From Phallusia fumigata (Eukaryota; Chordata; Ascidiacea; Phlebobranchia; Ascidiidae), in NCBI GenBank assembly GCA_008931825.1, contig QXVZ01024706.1:1-53109 (forward strand): 53,109 nt of DNA, written 5' to 3'. The notes beneath the pieces were generated by a model, which had not been told where the DNA came from, ran no database searches, and saw nothing but the letters and a program-made list of their open reading frames with translations. Shown piece after piece: positions 1-53,109 of this stretch; within the stretch, counting starts at the first letter, position 1; the number at the start of each line of letters is the position of its first letter. Made by a program: the position numbers and the translations under genes.

Positions 1-95
1 TATCCAACGTAATGAAGGAAATGGTACATTGGAAAACATCAATTTGGGGTGGTAATGTTTTTGGAATGAAAATATGGAGAACACCACCTCTCTAG
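1..95 (+). repeat. Rep-B, 3-prime end
   Basis: The last 95 bases of a Rep-B copy entering from outside the window. It has tatccaacgtaatgaagg, a GGGGTGGTAATGT stem and terminal CCACCTCTCTAG followed by T. The same terminus recurs at 8659 and 12139. Confidence 0.85.
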
Positions 96-109
96 TTTCT
101 ACTGTGATG

Positions 110-300
110 TTATAAAGCATCATTAAAGCACGCTGGGTATTCTAACTAGAGTTTGGATTAGTGAATTGTCGACCAGCTGCAACAGTAAAATTTGCCAAGG
201 GTAAAATATTTTTGTTTTTTTAAAAAGTTTGTTAGAATACAGTAACACTGCGGCACACCTAGCATCATCTCACGGCACACCGGTTACGGAGCCCTGCTCT
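110..300. repeat. hAT-like non-autonomous fragment (Rep-C)
   Basis: Contains gcggcacacctagcatcatc and cacggcacaccggttacgga, and shares most of its length with 27640-27815. The phrase 'gcggcacacc' near a terminus is typical of short hAT-derived elements; superfamily assignment is by resemblance only. Confidence 0.5.
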
Positions 301-1050
301 AGTGGTTAAACTTTAAACAATCTCTGATTGGGATGAAATTTTGTTAGACTTTAGGATGGTCCATTGTGGTGTATGGATGGCTCCATTTTACCTGATAGCA
401 CCAGTGGTTGCCCCAGTGGTTACCCCACTAGCCCCTTAAAATGGTAAAATTTTTAAACAATGTCTGGATTGGATGAAATTCTGATACTTTGTGTAACATG
501 CAATTGCAGTGTATTGGTTATTTGCTTGACCCCATAGCCCTAGCAGTTACCCCACCAGCCCCGTAAAATGGGTCAAACTGTTAAACAATGTCTGAATTGG
601 AAATAATTTAGACGCTTTGCAGAGCATTTCATTGTGAAGCAGTCATTAAAGTGTTTTACCCCATAGCCCCATCAGTTACCCACTAGCCCACTTAAATGGG
701 CCTAAAGAATTAGTATGACATGTTATTGTGGTGAATTTGTTGCTTTGTTTTACCCTATACTACTGGTAGTTAACTTACTAGCCTTTTAAAGTTTCTAGGT
801 TGGGTTATAGTTAGTTACACTATCAATTTCATTTTGTAATTTACGTGAAGTTAAATAAAAATATCTTCTACTGTTCTGTCCAAATATTCACAGTACCCTA
901 CAATTATTCTATAACTTGTCATGTGTGGAGACCCATGTGTTTCTGCCTGCAAAAAAACCATCATGTTTAAAAGATTAAGTAACTTTAGGACCCAATGTGA
1001 AATGACATGAATAAATATCCTTTTGCAAAAATCATGAATTCAAATTCATA
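301..1050 (+). repeat. Rep-A, interior monomers and 3-prime region
   Basis: About four diverged monomers, each with CCCATAGCCCCAGCAGTTACCC-like and TTGGATGAAATTT-like motifs, are followed by the Rep-A 3-prime region (gtgtggagacccatgtgtttc, aggacccaatgtgaaatgac). The 5-prime hairpin and terminal CTAG are absent. From 1051 to 1412 I see only AT-rich intron sequence. Confidence 0.75.
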
Positions 1051-1412
1051 AATCAGTTTATTTTATTACAAATCAGTTTAAATGGGTCGTTTGGAGTTTG
1101 CACTTAAAAACAATGTTACAATTTCGGAATACAAAGAAAACTTTGAAGGTCCATAAAATAATTCAATGCATATAGCGTGTATTCAATGGCATGTCTGATT
1201 GGGTCATTCTGGTTTGTCATCGGTTTTGTGTGGTTAACCCAAAATTGTTGTATTTAATCACATTTAAAGGGCACAATACTATTAATATCTGCTGCCATGT
1301 GACATGTTCACAACAGGGCACCCAATAGGAAACAGTAGTCAATATATATCAGTGTTTTGTTGGTTTATAGTGAAATGACAATTTTTCTGACTTTATTCTA
1401 TTTTTTGTTCAG

Positions 1413-52966
<51,554 letters not shown>

Positions 52967-52981
52967 GTAAAGATGCTTTAT

Positions 52982-53109
52982 TATGGGTCCCCTTCCTGAA
53001 AGGGCCCCCCTATTGTTTTCACTCTGTTTGTTTTGTTTTTCTTTTTTCTCCCCTGCAGCTTGTCCATGCACTTTTGGCATGAAATGTTTGATGGATTAGG
53101 ATGAAACTT
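52982..53109 (+). repeat. Rep-A, 5-prime end running off the window
   Basis: Begins tatgggtccccttcctgaaa, 15 nt after exon 47. It has the T-rich tract, tctcccctgcag and the first monomer (ggcatgaaatgtttgatgga). Confidence 0.85.

Overview
The window is AT-rich, intron-rich animal DNA. I read one very large protein-coding gene across it, on the + strand. Joining 47 exons gives about 6,960 nt of coding sequence (about 2,320 codons) with compatible reading phase at every junction. From remembered family sequences I recognise it as Furry (fry; vertebrate FRY/FRYL), the scaffold that works with NDR/LATS-type kinases. The first and last exons lie outside the window. Protein similarity, AT content, intron density and repeat load suggest an invertebrate deuterostome, perhaps an ascidian such as Ciona. 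That assignment is inference.

Layout: exons 1-3 (1413-4233) begin the conserved Furry N-terminal domain. A 9 kb intron (4234-13310) follows, filled with nested mobile elements. Exons 4-12 (13311-22003) finish the N-terminal domain. Exons 13-32 (22706-38384) encode the helical middle and exons 33-42 (41030-48458) the later conserved block, including the IFW-I-A/ESEFEFEYLL segment. Exons 43-47 (50755-52966) are acidic and Ser/Thr-rich and include the RDFDFL motif. Introns are of two kinds: short ones of 57-91 nt, and long ones consisting largely of interspersed repeats.

Two related repeat families dominate, here called Rep-A and Rep-B. Both begin with a GGGTCCCCTTCC..GAAGGGGACAC hairpin and end in CCACC(C/T)(C/T)TCTAG followed by T. 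Their interiors differ: Rep-A is built from about 125-130 bp tandem monomers, while Rep-B is a unique sequence of up to 1.7 kb. Every copy I could orient lies in the same direction as fry. One intron (22004-22705) is almost coextensive with a Rep-A copy, and the next exon appears to take its splice acceptor from inside the element. Other elements are a broken Tx1/L1-like LINE (minus strand, 13-bp target duplication, reverse-transcriptase core missing), pogo/Tigger-like MITEs and hAT-like fragments.

I found no prokaryotic feature, CRISPR array, or rRNA or tRNA gene. The most promising possibility for something undescribed is the strand-locked, splice-competent Rep-A/Rep-B system and its introner-like behaviour at 22004-22728. 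All alignments are by eye against remembered sequences; nothing was searched.
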